This document shows, piece after piece, positions 36,958 to 46,223 of a stretch of DNA of 64,000 nucleotides. The notes beneath the pieces are model-generated. The model was not told the DNA's origin, did no database searches, and saw nothing but the letters and a program-made list of their open reading frames with translations. The translations under genes and the position numbers were made by a program. Origin of the DNA: Oceanicaulis sp052055585 (GTDB lineage: Bacteria > Pseudomonadota > Alphaproteobacteria > Caulobacterales > Maricaulaceae); assembly GCF_052055585.1 (NCBI RefSeq), contig NZ_CP170485.1:1736001-1800000 (forward strand). Reading direction: 5' to 3'. Positions within the stretch are counted from its first letter, which is position 1. Every line of letters begins with the position of its first letter.

Positions 36958-38361
36958 TCAGCGTAGCGCGATCAGGCGGCCTTCATCGGTCAGCACAAGC
37001 ACCGTTTCATCTGCGATCACAGGCGCAATGTAAACCGAATCTCCCAGATTGCGGTCACCCAGGCGTGCGCCGTTCGCAGGATCATACAAGGCAAGCTCCC
37101 CTTCTGAGGACGCCAGAACCAGCCGATCACCGGCCAGAATCGGCCCCGCCCAGGAGACGCGATGCTTGCGTTTGCGCTCATTGCGGAACTGCTGCAGCTG
37201 GGTCAGCCAGCGCACTTCACCACTATTGCGGTCAATCGCGACCAGCTCGGCGTTCACCGTCACAAGGAACAGGTTCTCGCCCGCAATGGTCGGCGCATTC
37301 AGGCCGCCCGCAGGCTGTTCCCAGACGCGCTCGCCAGTGCGGATGTCAAACGCCGCCATCGAACCGGAATGGCTCATCGCATACACCGCATCACCCAGAA
37401 TGACCGGGCTCGCAGCAATATCGTTGATGGTGGACAGCGGGGTCAGACCGCCGGCGCGGGTCAGGGAATCCGACCACAGCACCGTTCCGTTTTGCGACCG
37501 CAGGGCCACGATCTCGCCCGACGAATACGGCGCGATCACCACTTCACCCAGCACGGCCGGGCTCGGAGCGGTCAGAATACGGGCGGTTTCCGCAATGGAG
37601 CGGTGCGTCCACAGCACTTCGCCATTGCTGGCGTCCAGGGCCAGAAGCTCGTTGTCGTCCGTGGACACGAAGACCCGGCCATCGGCAACCGTCGGCGCAG
37701 AATGGAACGGGGTCAGCGAATGGGCGCGCCAGATTTCTTCGCCGCTCTCGGCATCCAGCGCGACGAAGAAGCCGCCGCCCGAGTGGGCGAAGATGCGGCC
37801 GCTGTCAAAGGACAGGCCGCCGCCAAAGGTCAGAACCCGGTCGCCGCCACGGAAGAAGGGCAGGAAGCCGTCGCCTTCCGCCTCGTGCAGGGACGGATCG
37901 TCCAGACGCGTGCGCCAGATTTCGTCGCCGTCTGACAGATTGCGGGCAGAAACGCGACCTTCCGCATCAATCGTGTAGGCCACGCCGTCAGAAATCACCG
38001 GACGCGCATTGATGCGGGCGTTCCGGCCAGAGCCGGCGCCGATGCGCTCGCGCCAGACCACGTTCAGATCACCGCTTGCCTGGGTGTGCTGCATGGCGTG
38101 GGTCGGATACCCGTCCGCTTGCGGCCAGGCGGTGTTCACATAGGCGCGCGGCAAGGTCGCAACGCTGGCCTCACCGACCTGCAGCGTATCGCCCAGCTCG
38201 AGAACCGAACGACGTTCGGACTCAGGCGGCGCATTCGGATCATCGGTCTCTTCGCCCTGGAACGGGTTCAGATTGCTCAGGCGCTCGCCTGCGCCACAGC
38301 CCGTCAGGACAAGGCTGGCGGCCAGACACGCGTAAAGCGGAAGGGTGCGAGACAGGGTCAC
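36958..38361 (-). CDS. bamB: Outer-membrane protein assembly lipoprotein BamB
   Basis: PQQ-like beta-propeller lipoprotein of the BAM complex (467 residues). The lipoprotein signal ends LVLTGC with Cys22 as the lipidation site. About eight blades follow, with repeats such as GEEIWRA, GEVLWTHRS, GERVWEQPAGG and GEVRWLTQL. It overlaps the upstream YfgM-like gene by 4 nt and precedes der. The long linker between the lipid anchor and the propeller (about 23-90) is normal for alphaproteobacteria. Confidence 0.93.
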   Translation of the reverse strand: MTLSRTLPLYACLAASLVLTGCGAGERLSNLNPFQGEETDDPNAPPESERRSVLELGDTLQVGEASVATLPRAYVNTAWPQADGYPTHAMQHTQASGDLNVVWRERIGAGSGRNARINARPVISDGVAYTIDAEGRVSARNLSDGDEIWRTRLDDPSLHEAEGDGFLPFFRGGDRVLTFGGGLSFDSGRIFAHSGGGFFVALDAESGEEIWRAHSLTPFHSAPTVADGRVFVSTDDNELLALDASNGEVLWTHRSIAETARILTAPSPAVLGEVVIAPYSSGEIVALRSQNGTVLWSDSLTRAGGLTPLSTINDIAASPVILGDAVYAMSHSGSMAAFDIRTGERVWEQPAGGLNAPTIAGENLFLVTVNAELVAIDRNSGEVRWLTQLQQFRNERKRKHRVSWAGPILAGDRLVLASSEGELALYDPANGARLGDRNLGDSVYIAPVIADETVLVLTDEGRLIALR

Positions 38362-39131
38362 TGCCCGTCCTCCTCTTGCTGGGCGGGCTCTGCCTCGGTC
38401 TCAGCCGGGGCTTGCTCGGTCGTTTCAGCGGGCGTTTCAGCGATGGTTTCAGGCTCGGCGGCCATCTCAACCGGTTCAGCCGCAGGCGCGTTCTGGTTGA
38501 TATAGGACTGGGCCTGCATCACGCGCTGGCTCATGCCCTCGGGCAGATCAAGCGCGATGGACAACAGCTGGTAGCGCTGACGCGCCTCGTCCCAGCGCTC
38601 GTCACGCAGGGCGGCGGCGGCCATCAATTCGCGCGCCAGAAGCCCCACCGGAGCCGCGCCTTCGGTCAGCGGCTCAAGCCGGTTGGCGAGATCGTCAAAG
38701 GACAGGGAATCAAACTGGGCGAGCGCAGCCTGATAGCGCGCCAGATCCCGGATCATCGGTTCGGGGCTCAGCTCGCCGGCCTGGCCGAACAGACGGGCCG
38801 CCTGCTCGGTATCGCCCTGGGACAGCGCGATTTCCGCGCGACGCATCAGCGCCAGGGTCTCATAGCCGCGCGGCGCGTTCTCGGCGAGCGCCTGGAACTG
38901 GCTGTCCGCCTGCACAAGATTGCCGGCTTCATAGAGTTCGGCAGCCGCCTGATACTGATCGGACGCCGCATCGGCGCGCTGCTTGGTGGACCATTCCATG
39001 AACTGGTAGGCGCCCACGCCGAGCACGATCGCCCCTGCAACGCCGCCAACCCACGGCCCCCATTTCTTGAGAAGATCGTTGTACCGTTCCTGGCGCAGCT
39101 CTTCTTCGACTTCGTCGAAAACGTCGACCAC
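38358..39131 (-). CDS. YfgM-like membrane-anchored TPR protein
   Basis: Protein of 257 residues with one N-terminal transmembrane helix (about 28-46) and a periplasmic tetratricopeptide-like region (about 55-215). It ends in an acidic Pro/Ala/Glu tail. In E. coli YfgM works with SecYEG and periplasmic chaperones. GTG 39131 is the start (MVDVFDEVEEELRQERYNDLL), preceded by GTGGAG; no ATG fits the frame. The yfgM-bamB-der order matches other Proteobacteria. Confidence 0.86.
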   Translation of the reverse strand: MVDVFDEVEEELRQERYNDLLKKWGPWVGGVAGAIVLGVGAYQFMEWSTKQRADAASDQYQAAAELYEAGNLVQADSQFQALAENAPRGYETLALMRRAEIALSQGDTEQAARLFGQAGELSPEPMIRDLARYQAALAQFDSLSFDDLANRLEPLTEGAAPVGLLARELMAAAALRDERWDEARQRYQLLSIALDLPEGMSQRVMQAQSYINQNAPAAEPVEMAAEPETIAETPAETTEQAPAETEAEPAQQEEDGQ

Positions 39132-39169
39132 TGGGGGCGCTCCACTCTTTTAAAAATTCTGTGCGCCGG

Positions 39170-39198
39170 ACCCTAGCCGCGTGTACCGCGCCGGGCAA
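39170..39198 (-). promoter_or_regulatory. Candidate promoter of the yfgM-bamB-der operon
   Basis: On the minus strand TTGCCC (39198-39193) is followed after 17 bp by TAGGGT (39175-39170), about 40 nt before the GTG start of the YfgM-like gene and just after the panB stop. Confidence 0.45.
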
Positions 39199-39213
39199 TA
39201 CGCGCTTGCGGTA

Positions 39214-40041
39214 TCAGCGCTTCTTCGCGCTGTAGACATGTTCAGGCCCCGGAAAGGCCCGCGAACGCACATCCTCGGCATAGGCCTGGAAGGCGGCATC
39301 GGCAATTTCACGCAAGCTACCGTATTTTTTGACAAATTTCGGCGTCCAGTCGAACAGCCCCAGCATGTCTTGCATCACCAGCACCTGCCCGTCACAGGCT
39401 GCGGACGCGCCGATGCCGATCGTGGGCGCTGACACCTGTTCGGTGACTTCGCGGGCCACATCCTCGGCCACCCCCTCAACCACAATGGCGAAGGCGCCCG
39501 CCTCATCCATCGCGCGGGCTTCGGCCAGAACCTTGGCGCGGCTGTCTTCATCGCGTCCCTTGGCCTTGAAGCCGCCATCCGCCAGCGCCGCCTGGGGGCG
39601 CAGCCCCACATGGGCGACCACAGGAACGGCGCGCTCGACCAGATAGCGCACGGTTTCAGCCATCTGCACGCTGGTTTCGAGCTTCACGGCCCCGGCCCCG
39701 GTCTCCTGCAGCATGCGCACGCAGTTGGCGAAGGCCTGTTCTTTTGATTGCTCATAGCTGCCAAACGGCATGTCCACGACGACCAGAGCCTGTTTGGACC
39801 CGCGCATCACCGCCTGGCCATGCAGGATCATCATCTCCAGTGTGACGGAAATGGTGTTGGGCAGACCGTGAACCACCATGCCGACCGAATCGCCAACCAG
39901 AATCAGATCGGTATGCGGATCCATCACCGCCGCCATGGGCGCGTCGTAAGCGGTCAGGGAGACAATGGGCACGCCGCCCTTGCGGGCGCGGATGTCCGGC
40001 GGGGTCAGGCGTTTGACCGTAGCTTGGATTTGAGCGGACAT
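39214..40041 (-). CDS. panB: 3-methyl-2-oxobutanoate hydroxymethyltransferase
   Basis: Makes ketopantoate from 2-oxoisovalerate and methylene-THF in pantothenate synthesis (275 residues, PEP/pyruvate TIM barrel). VSLTAYDAPMAAVMDPH, LVGDSVGMVVHGLPNTISVT and VVVDMPFGSYEQSKEQA are family motifs; the catalytic Glu lies in FAIVVEGVAEDVA. PTIGIGASAACDGQVLVMQDMLG marks the C-terminal part. panC is not adjacent. It appears to be a single-gene unit on the minus strand. Confidence 0.96.
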   Translation of the reverse strand: MSAQIQATVKRLTPPDIRARKGGVPIVSLTAYDAPMAAVMDPHTDLILVGDSVGMVVHGLPNTISVTLEMMILHGQAVMRGSKQALVVVDMPFGSYEQSKEQAFANCVRMLQETGAGAVKLETSVQMAETVRYLVERAVPVVAHVGLRPQAALADGGFKAKGRDEDSRAKVLAEARAMDEAGAFAIVVEGVAEDVAREVTEQVSAPTIGIGASAACDGQVLVMQDMLGLFDWTPKFVKKYGSLREIADAAFQAYAEDVRSRAFPGPEHVYSAKKR

Positions 40042-40131
40042 GGCGGCACCTCCCTAGGACGTCAGAGGCGCGCAGCCTATCGCGCTTTCGCACGCGCACA
40101 AGTCGGCTGACGACACCGTGTCCGGTCAGGA

Positions 40132-40488
40132 TCAGATATAGCTGCGCACGCCCGGGAGCACCCAGGCGAAGCCGAGCGCCATGATGCCGAAGAGGGCCGT
40201 GACAATCGCTTCCGGGCCAAAGAAGCCCAGCGCCTGCCCCAAAACGCCATGCACCTGGTCAGCGGGGATCAGCCCCACTAGGTTCTCAAGCTGGCTGCCT
40301 GCGACCGCCGATCCCGTCGCCCCGGCCCCGCCCAGCGCCAGAAAACGCATGCGGTCCGGGTTATTGAGGCGCTTTTCAACATGCGCGACGAAGACCGGAT
40401 CCTCAGCGGGCGGCGCGACTTCGGCGAACATCGCCGACAGCTCCGCATCAAAGGCGTCGTCAATCATGGGATCAAACTCGTCCGTCAT
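40132..40488 (-). CDS. Small membrane protein downstream of the sigma gene
   Basis: Unrecognised 118-residue protein. Residues 1-45 are acidic and soluble (MTDEFDPMIDDAFDAELSAM), with a short basic segment HVEKRLNNPDRMR. Two hydrophobic stretches follow (about 49-66 and 92-112). It overlaps the sigma gene by 4 nt (ATGA). The position and topology make it a candidate anti-sigma or sigma partner; there is no zinc-binding motif. Confidence 0.7.
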   Translation of the reverse strand: MTDEFDPMIDDAFDAELSAMFAEVAPPAEDPVFVAHVEKRLNNPDRMRFLALGGAGATGSAVAGSQLENLVGLIPADQVHGVLGQALGFFGPEAIVTALFGIMALGFAWVLPGVRSYI

Positions 40489-41027
40489 GCCGCTGCCTCC
40501 TTGCGTTCGAACCAGGCTTTCAGTTTGGCTTTGCCGCGATTGACATGGCTCTTCACCGTGCCCAGCGGAAGGCCTGTGACCTCCGCCGCGTCAGAATGCG
40601 ACAGTCCTGACGCATAGCATAACACAACGCACACGCGCTCTTCCTCGCCCAGCGTCGAGAGCGCCCGATCCAGATCCACCCGGGCGCCGCCATCGGACGG
40701 AGCCTGATGGGTCTCCATGGGCTGGGCCTTGAGCTTTTCCATCGTCTTGTCGATCGCCTTGCGCTTGCGCGCGCTCATCAGGAATTCGGTATAGGCGATC
40801 CGGCACAGCCAGGCCTTAAACGAGCCCGCCCCGGTATAGGCGGTGATCTTGTTATAGGCCTTGATGAACGTCTCCTGCGCCAGATCATCGGCCAGCGCCG
40901 CATTGCGGCACAGACGCATCAGCACGGCGCGTACGGCGGACTGGTGGCGGGAGACCAGAGAGGAAAACGCCCTCTGGTCCTTGCCCGCGATCACCATCGC
41001 AATCAGTTCGCCATCACTGGGCGTCAT
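40485..41027 (-). CDS. RNA polymerase sigma factor, ECF type
   Basis: Group IV sigma factor of 180 residues. Region 2 includes ADDLAQETFIKAYNKI (about 45-60) and FKAWLCRIAYTEFL. Region 4 includes LSTLGEEERVCVVLCYASGL and the helix-turn-helix SHSDAAEVTGLPLGTVKSHVNRGKAKL. It starts 27 nt after the DUF6249-like gene and overlaps the following membrane-protein gene. It is similar in layout, though not obviously in sequence, to the sigma gene at 25.5-26.1 kb. Confidence 0.92.
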   Translation of the reverse strand: MTPSDGELIAMVIAGKDQRAFSSLVSRHQSAVRAVLMRLCRNAALADDLAQETFIKAYNKITAYTGAGSFKAWLCRIAYTEFLMSARKRKAIDKTMEKLKAQPMETHQAPSDGGARVDLDRALSTLGEEERVCVVLCYASGLSHSDAAEVTGLPLGTVKSHVNRGKAKLKAWFERKEAAA

Positions 41028-41054
41028 GCCCCAACTCCACGCCAGAGGACCGGA

Positions 41055-41432
41055 TCAGTCCTGGTCTTTCTTCTTCGAGAACAGACCGAACAGGATCAGC
41101 ACCACGCCGATAAAGCCCGGGAAGGCTGCGACTGCGGACATGATGGAGACGATCTCCGTATCGCCGTCCACATTGCTGATGGCCAAGCCCAGAACGACCA
41201 GAGCCGCCGCAATCGCGATCAGGATGGAACCGGCCTTCAGATCACCGCCCTTGGGCTTTTCCTGCACGCCCAGCGCCTTGATGGTTTCAGGCGTCAGCTG
41301 CTGACCCGAGCGGATGGCTTCCTGCACCGTGGTCAGAACGGCTTTCCGACGCGACGCGGAACCGGCGACATTGATGGCGACGATCGCCACCACCATCGAA
41401 AACAGGCCCAGCGGAACCAGAATGTCTTCCAT
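41055..41432 (-). CDS. DUF6249-like membrane protein
   Basis: Protein of 125 residues from ATG 41432, with a strong GGAGG ribosome site 7 nt upstream. It has one N-terminal helix (about 5-23), a cytoplasmic stretch with RRKAVLTTVQEAIRSGQQLTPETIKALG, and two C-terminal helices (about 70-85 and 95-118). The Lys-rich end KKKDQD is cytoplasmic. It matches the small membrane proteins (DUF6249) often found beside sigma factors in alphaproteobacteria. Its role is unknown. Confidence 0.75.
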   Translation of the reverse strand: MEDILVPLGLFSMVVAIVAINVAGSASRRKAVLTTVQEAIRSGQQLTPETIKALGVQEKPKGGDLKAGSILIAIAAALVVLGLAISNVDGDTEIVSIMSAVAAFPGFIGVVLILFGLFSKKKDQD

Positions 41433-41476
41433 AATCAACCTCCAGATTGGGACGCTGTTTGTGCGTCCTGTACCGC

Positions 41477-42061
41477 TTAGATGCCGGGTGCGGCGCGATT
41501 GGATGCAAACTCGACGACAGCGACGCCAAAAAACTGCATGTGGAAATAAGCCAGAAGCGCCGAGGCGGACACGCCGACCAGCAGCGCGGTGAGATCCGCC
41601 CACAATACGCCGGGCCGGGCGAAGTGACCGCCCGTCCAGTATCCCTCGATCAGCAGGATCAGCGACCAGCCGGCGAACGCCCCGAACAGGATGATCGAAG
41701 CGAGCTCGCCATTGGCCAGAAGGTGTGAGCCCGACCACAGGAACACCCCCAGCGTCATGGGATGACGGGTGATCGAGCGGATATGGCTGGGCAGGTAGGT
41801 GGCGAAGATCAGCACCAGCGAGATCGGCACGGCGACCAGCGCCACGGTGCGCGTCCAGGCGGGCGGCTGCCAGATCGTCACGGACGGGTGCGCCAGGATC
41901 TGACCATAGATAATTAGCGTCAGCCCGATCGTGCTGAGCACGGAATAGAAGATCGCGAATAGCGCCTCTCCGGTCACCTTGACCATCAGCGCCTTGATCC
42001 CCAGGACCCGCGTCAGATGCACCCCGATGAAGATCACGAGGCCAGTGATCAGAACGCCCAT
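41477..42061 (-). CDS. NnrU family membrane protein
   Basis: Membrane protein of 194 residues of the NnrU/isoprenylcysteine-methyltransferase-like group. ATG 42061 is chosen because GGGGAGG lies 8 nt upstream; a GTG two codons earlier is possible. About six helices are seen. The conserved SHIRSITRHPMTLGVFLWSGSHLLANG region contains the family's RHP motif. NnrU was named for nitrite/NO reduction loci, but no denitrification genes are here. It probably heads an operon with the DUF6249-like and sigma genes. Confidence 0.85.
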   Translation of the reverse strand: MGVLITGLVIFIGVHLTRVLGIKALMVKVTGEALFAIFYSVLSTIGLTLIIYGQILAHPSVTIWQPPAWTRTVALVAVPISLVLIFATYLPSHIRSITRHPMTLGVFLWSGSHLLANGELASIILFGAFAGWSLILLIEGYWTGGHFARPGVLWADLTALLVGVSASALLAYFHMQFFGVAVVEFASNRAAPGI

Positions 42062-42198
42062 AGACACGCCCTCCCCTTGAGCGCGAAGAGCTTAAACCGA
42101 CTCTCCTCGCGCTGGCGAGTGGGCTTGGCCATGTGCGGCGTCTGGTCAGATTGATGTCCGGCCGCTCAGGCCTAATCTCTGCCCGGATTGGAGGCGAG

Positions 42199-42459
42199 AT
42201 GACCGATCTCTTGAGATTTCTGCTGCGTCACGCCGTGCTGGGTATGGCGATCGGGATTGCGTTCACCTCCGTGATCCTGGTGTTTGACATCGGTCACCTT
42301 CGTACGCTGACTGCAGGCGATCCGGCGGGGACGGGCGCGCGCCTTCTTCTCGCCTTCTTCATCGGCTCCACCTTCGCCAGCCTGCAGATGGGGATTGCGG
42401 TGATGTATGCGCCGCCGGGCGCGGATGACTCTGCAGACCGCGGGGCTGGCGAAGACTGA
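42199..42459 (+). CDS. Small hypothetical membrane protein
   Basis: Unrecognised 86-residue protein beginning MTDLLRFLLRHAVLGMAIG. ATG 42199 has GGAGGCGAG just upstream, which rules in this start over 42133. Two hydrophobic helices (about 10-32 and 48-70) and an acidic tail are visible. It lies alone between the divergent NnrU gene and the M3 peptidase gene. Confidence 0.7.
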   Translation: MTDLLRFLLRHAVLGMAIGIAFTSVILVFDIGHLRTLTAGDPAGTGARLLLAFFIGSTFASLQMGIAVMYAPPGADDSADRGAGED

Positions 42460-42578
42460 CGCCCTGCCCCATCTGAACATATCGTAATGCGCACAGGCTG
42501 TGTGGACTGTTTCGCCAGCACGGGCTGATGGCCTATGGTGCGCGCCAATTGACTCAGCATCCTTTGGGAGGGGATTTC

Positions 42579-44792
42579 ATGCGTTCTCTGCTTCTCGCCG
42601 CCGCCAGCGGCCTTGCGCTTGCAGCCTGCAGCCAGCCGGCTGACACCGCCGCGGACACTCAGACCACCGCATCGCAAACCGCCGAGACCCCGGCGACCGA
42701 CGCGTCCATGACCGATGAGGCCGTCGCCAGCAATCCGCTGACCGCGGAATGGACCGGCCCCTATGGCGGCGTGCCGGCCTTTGACCAGATGGATCTGGGC
42801 GCTCTGCGTGAAGCGCTCGAAATCGGCATGGACCGCAATCGCGCCGAGATCGAAGCGATCGCCAACAATCCCGAAGCGCCGACCTTCGAGAACACCATTG
42901 TCGAAATGGAGCGCGCCGGTTCCGCACTCAACCGCGTGTTTGTCTATTACGGCATCTGGTCCTCGAACATGAGCTCGCCGGAGTTCCGCGCAATCCAGCA
43001 AGAGATGGCTCCGGTCCTGTCGGCGTTCTCATCCGAGATCACCCAGAACGAAGCCCTGTTCGCGCGCATCCAGGCTGTCCATGACGGTGAGGAAATGGCG
43101 ACCCTGCGCCCCGACCAGCAGCGCCTTGTCCAGCTGACCTATGACAGCTTCGCCCGTAACGGCGCGACCCTTGAGGGCGCCGAAGCCGAGCGCTATGCCG
43201 CGATCCAGTCGCGTCTGGCCGAGCTGCACACCCAGTTCAGCAACAATGTGCTCGCGGATGAAGAAAACTACGTCACCTATCTCGGTGACGACCAGCTGTC
43301 GGGCCTGCCGGACAGCTTCATTTCCGCCGCCGCCAACCTTGCCGCCGAGCGGGGTCATGAGGGCGAATATGCGGTGCTGAACACCCGCTCCTCCATGGAC
43401 CCGTTCCTGACCTATTCCGATGAGCGCGACCTGCGCGAAGAGGTCTGGCGCACCTATTACAATCGCGGCGACAATGGCGACGAGTTCGACAACAACGCCA
43501 TCATCGCCGAAATCCTGGCTCTGCGTGACGAGCGCGTGGAGCTGCTGGGCTATGACAACTACGCCCAATGGCGCCTCGAGAACCGCATGGCGGGCACGCC
43601 CGAGCGCGCTCTGGAGCTGATGGAAACCGTCTGGCCGGCCGCCATCGCCCGCGTCGAGGAAGAAGTCGCCCAGATGCAGGCTCTGGCTGATGAGCGCGGC
43701 GATGACATCACCATCGAGCCCTGGGATTACCGCTACTACATGGAAAAGGTGCGTCAGGCCGAATACGACCTGAACTCCGAGGAAGTGAAGCAGTACTTCA
43801 ACATCGAGAATCTGCGCGAAGCCATGTTCATGGTCTCGGGCGAGCTGTTCGGCTTCGCATTTGAAGAAATCACCGACGGCTCTGTACCGGTCTTCCACCC
43901 CGATGTACGCGTCTGGGAAGTAACCAACCGCGACACCGGCGACCATATCGGCCTGTGGTATCTCGATCCTTACGCCCGTCAGGGCAAGCGCTCGGGCGCC
44001 TGGGCGAACAGCTATCGCGGCCACACCACCTTTGACGGTGAAGAGACCGTGCTGTCGTCCAACAACTCCAACTTCATCAAGGGCGCCCCGGGCGAGCCGG
44101 TGCTGATCAGCTTTGATGACGCGACGACCTTCTTCCACGAAATGGGTCACGCCCTGCACGCCCTGTCTTCGAACGTCGCCTACCCCACCCTGAATGGCGG
44201 CGTGCGCGACTACACCGAGTTCCAGTCCCAGCTGCTGGAGCGTTGGGTGCTGACCCAGCCGGTGATCGACAACTATCTGCGCCACGCCGAAACCGGCGAG
44301 CCCATGCCTGCAGACCTGGTGGCCCGCATCCGCGCCGCCTCCACCTTCAACCAGGGCTTCGGCACTACCGAGTATCTGGCCTCCGCCCTGGTGGACATGT
44401 ATCTGCACACTGCTGATCCGGAAGGTCTGGACCCCGATGCGTTCGAGCGTGAAACGCTGGAGCGTCTGGGCATGCCGGAAGAGCTGCCGATGCGTCACCG
44501 CACCCCGCACTTCGGGCACATCTTCTCCGGTGAAGGCTATTCGGCCGGTTATTACGGCTATATGTGGGCCGACGTTCTGACCTCGGACGCAGCGGAAGCT
44601 TTCGCTGAAGCGCCGGGCGGCTTCTATGACGCCGATCTGGCCGAGCGCATGGTCGCGACCCTGTTCGCCCCGCGCAACTCGGTCGATCCGGCCGAAGCCT
44701 ATCGCGAATTCCGCGGCCGCGACGCCACTGTCGAGCCGCTGATGCGTGACCGTGGCTTCCCGGTTCCGGGCGAAGAGGAAGACGGCGAATAA
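42579..44792 (+). CDS. Lipoprotein M3 family metallopeptidase (Dcp/oligopeptidase-like)
   Basis: Zinc oligopeptidase of 737 residues. ATG 42579, with GGGAGGGG upstream, gives a lipoprotein signal MRSLLLAAASGLALAAC with Cys17. A Ser follows the lipidated Cys, which in E. coli would direct it to the outer membrane. The M3 catalytic motif FFHEMGHALH is at about 518-527 and the third ligand Glu is expected about 25 residues later (YTEFQSQLLE). GYMWADVL is also conserved. It resembles peptidyl-dipeptidase Dcp but is exported. Confidence 0.93.
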   Translation: MRSLLLAAASGLALAACSQPADTAADTQTTASQTAETPATDASMTDEAVASNPLTAEWTGPYGGVPAFDQMDLGALREALEIGMDRNRAEIEAIANNPEAPTFENTIVEMERAGSALNRVFVYYGIWSSNMSSPEFRAIQQEMAPVLSAFSSEITQNEALFARIQAVHDGEEMATLRPDQQRLVQLTYDSFARNGATLEGAEAERYAAIQSRLAELHTQFSNNVLADEENYVTYLGDDQLSGLPDSFISAAANLAAERGHEGEYAVLNTRSSMDPFLTYSDERDLREEVWRTYYNRGDNGDEFDNNAIIAEILALRDERVELLGYDNYAQWRLENRMAGTPERALELMETVWPAAIARVEEEVAQMQALADERGDDITIEPWDYRYYMEKVRQAEYDLNSEEVKQYFNIENLREAMFMVSGELFGFAFEEITDGSVPVFHPDVRVWEVTNRDTGDHIGLWYLDPYARQGKRSGAWANSYRGHTTFDGEETVLSSNNSNFIKGAPGEPVLISFDDATTFFHEMGHALHALSSNVAYPTLNGGVRDYTEFQSQLLERWVLTQPVIDNYLRHAETGEPMPADLVARIRAASTFNQGFGTTEYLASALVDMYLHTADPEGLDPDAFERETLERLGMPEELPMRHRTPHFGHIFSGEGYSAGYYGYMWADVLTSDAAEAFAEAPGGFYDADLAERMVATLFAPRNSVDPAEAYREFRGRDATVEPLMRDRGFPVPGEEEDGE

Positions 44793-44819
44793 GCCTTTTC
44801 CCTCTCAGACAAGACAAGG

Positions 44820-44847
44820 CGGGCGGCTCATCGAGCCGCCCGTTTTG
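44820..44847 (+). terminator. Rho-independent terminator after the M3 peptidase gene
   Basis: CGGGCGGCTC (44820-44829), loop ATC, GAGCCGCCCG (44833-44842), then TTTT. It lies between convergent genes. Confidence 0.9.
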
Positions 44848-44850
44848 CAT

Positions 44851-45345
44851 TCAGCTTCTGAGTGCAAGCAGCCCCAGGGCCGTCCCATATAATCCTGCCC
44901 CGAAGACCAGATGCGTCAGCAGGGTCTGGACACGTGCAGCTCGGGGCGCGGGCGTGCGACTTGCGAAGACGCCGCGCCCCAACGCCGGCTGCAAGATCAG
45001 GAAGGGCGCAAGAGATGTGACGGCTCCGAATGCGAGCGCTGGCCAGACAGACGGGCTTTCAAGCCAGAGCGGTCCGGCGAGACTGAGGAAGACACCCGCA
45101 TAGGCGGCGCCGATTGCGTAATGCAGCATCCAGCCCAGACTTCTCTCGATCTTGGACAACGGTGCGCCCTGCCCCGGAACCACACTCATGCGCCCTGAAG
45201 GCAACCCGGCAACCCATCGCGCAATCCAGCCATAATCGAGCATGGGAGTACGGGTCGTGTACTGGCGCAACAGCGCCCAGCCATCCATGATCAAACTGGC
45301 GCCAAGCCCCAGTACAAGGCTGTCCGCCAGCTCCGGCGCCATCAT
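44851..45345 (-). CDS. DUF2938 family membrane protein
   Basis: Protein of 164 residues with the DUF2938 pattern: four hydrophobic helices (about 8-22, 70-90, 100-120 and 140-160), the DYGWIARWVAGLPSGRM segment, and HYAIGAAYAGVFL. The function is not known. Its start overlaps the stop of the methyltransferase gene (ATGA), so the two form an operon under the divergent MerR control region. Confidence 0.82.
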   Translation of the reverse strand: MMAPELADSLVLGLGASLIMDGWALLRQYTTRTPMLDYGWIARWVAGLPSGRMSVVPGQGAPLSKIERSLGWMLHYAIGAAYAGVFLSLAGPLWLESPSVWPALAFGAVTSLAPFLILQPALGRGVFASRTPAPRAARVQTLLTHLVFGAGLYGTALGLLALRS

Positions 45346-46181
45346 GCCTCCGCATCCGCGCAGATGACCCAGCAGGCCGCCGTAAACCGGATCCGCCCAT
45401 CAATTGTGTAGGGCGCATAGGCCTGACGCAGGCACTCCACAAGCGCGGCCTGCAATCTGGGCTCCAGTTCGGCATAGACCAGCCCGACCGCGCCCAGACG
45501 CGTCATGTAGAGCTCCAGCGCCTCAAGGACGAAACTGGCGGTGAAGTCCACGGGCTCAAAGCGCACACGGGACCAGCACGCACGTTCCAGCATGCGCGAT
45601 ATGGCGCCAGGCTCGGCAAAAGCGAATGGACCGACCGCGCCATCCTTGCGCCGACTGAGATCAGGCAACATGTGCTCGACCGCGCGCTCTGCCGTTGTCA
45701 GAAAGGCGTTCTCTGTCGCGGAACGCCAGACAACCAGACGCAGGGCGCCGCCAGGTCGCGTCGCGCGACGCAGATTTTCAAACGCAGCGACAGGATCGTT
45801 GAAGAACATGACGCCGAAACGGGACACGATCAGATCATAAGCACCGTTCTCAAAGTCATGGACCTGAGCGTCATCCAGAATGAAGCGGGCCGGGCTGTCG
45901 GCCAGGACCGCCCTTTGCTGCGCCAGCGTGATCAGCGGCTCTGACACGTCCACGCCCACACAGCGTTCCGTCACGTTGGCGATTTGCATGGTTGTCGCGC
46001 CAGCCCCGCAGCCCACATCCAGAACCTGTCTGGCGCCCAGCGCGCGTGTCTGGGCTGTGAGATATTCGGCGATCCCGGAGAACATGTCATCCAGCACACT
46101 CTGGGCTTCCACCCAGGCGCGGCCAGCAGGACCGTTCCAGATCTGCGACTGATCAGGGATATTCGTGGGCATGTGGGACAT
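45342..46181 (-). CDS. Class I SAM-dependent methyltransferase
   Basis: Methyltransferase of 279 residues from ATG 46181, preceded by GGAGCTCCC. Motif I VLDVGCGAGATTMQIA is at about 52-67, the acidic end of strand 2 is VGVDVSEPLI, and YDLIVSRFGVMFFNDPVAAFENLRRATRPGG is the motif II/III region in two parts. The N-terminal QIWNGPAGRAWVE is typical of a UbiE/arsenite-like clade. The substrate cannot be told. It is coupled to the DUF2938 gene and divergent from merR. Confidence 0.88.
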   Translation of the reverse strand: MSHMPTNIPDQSQIWNGPAGRAWVEAQSVLDDMFSGIAEYLTAQTRALGARQVLDVGCGAGATTMQIANVTERCVGVDVSEPLITLAQQRAVLADSPARFILDDAQVHDFENGAYDLIVSRFGVMFFNDPVAAFENLRRATRPGGALRLVVWRSATENAFLTTAERAVEHMLPDLSRRKDGAVGPFAFAEPGAISRMLERACWSRVRFEPVDFTASFVLEALELYMTRLGAVGLVYAELEPRLQAALVECLRQAYAPYTIDGRIRFTAACWVICADAEA

Positions 46182-46223
46182 GGGAGCTCCTGAATTTGAT
46201 TGCGAAACGCTCGCAACAGGGAC

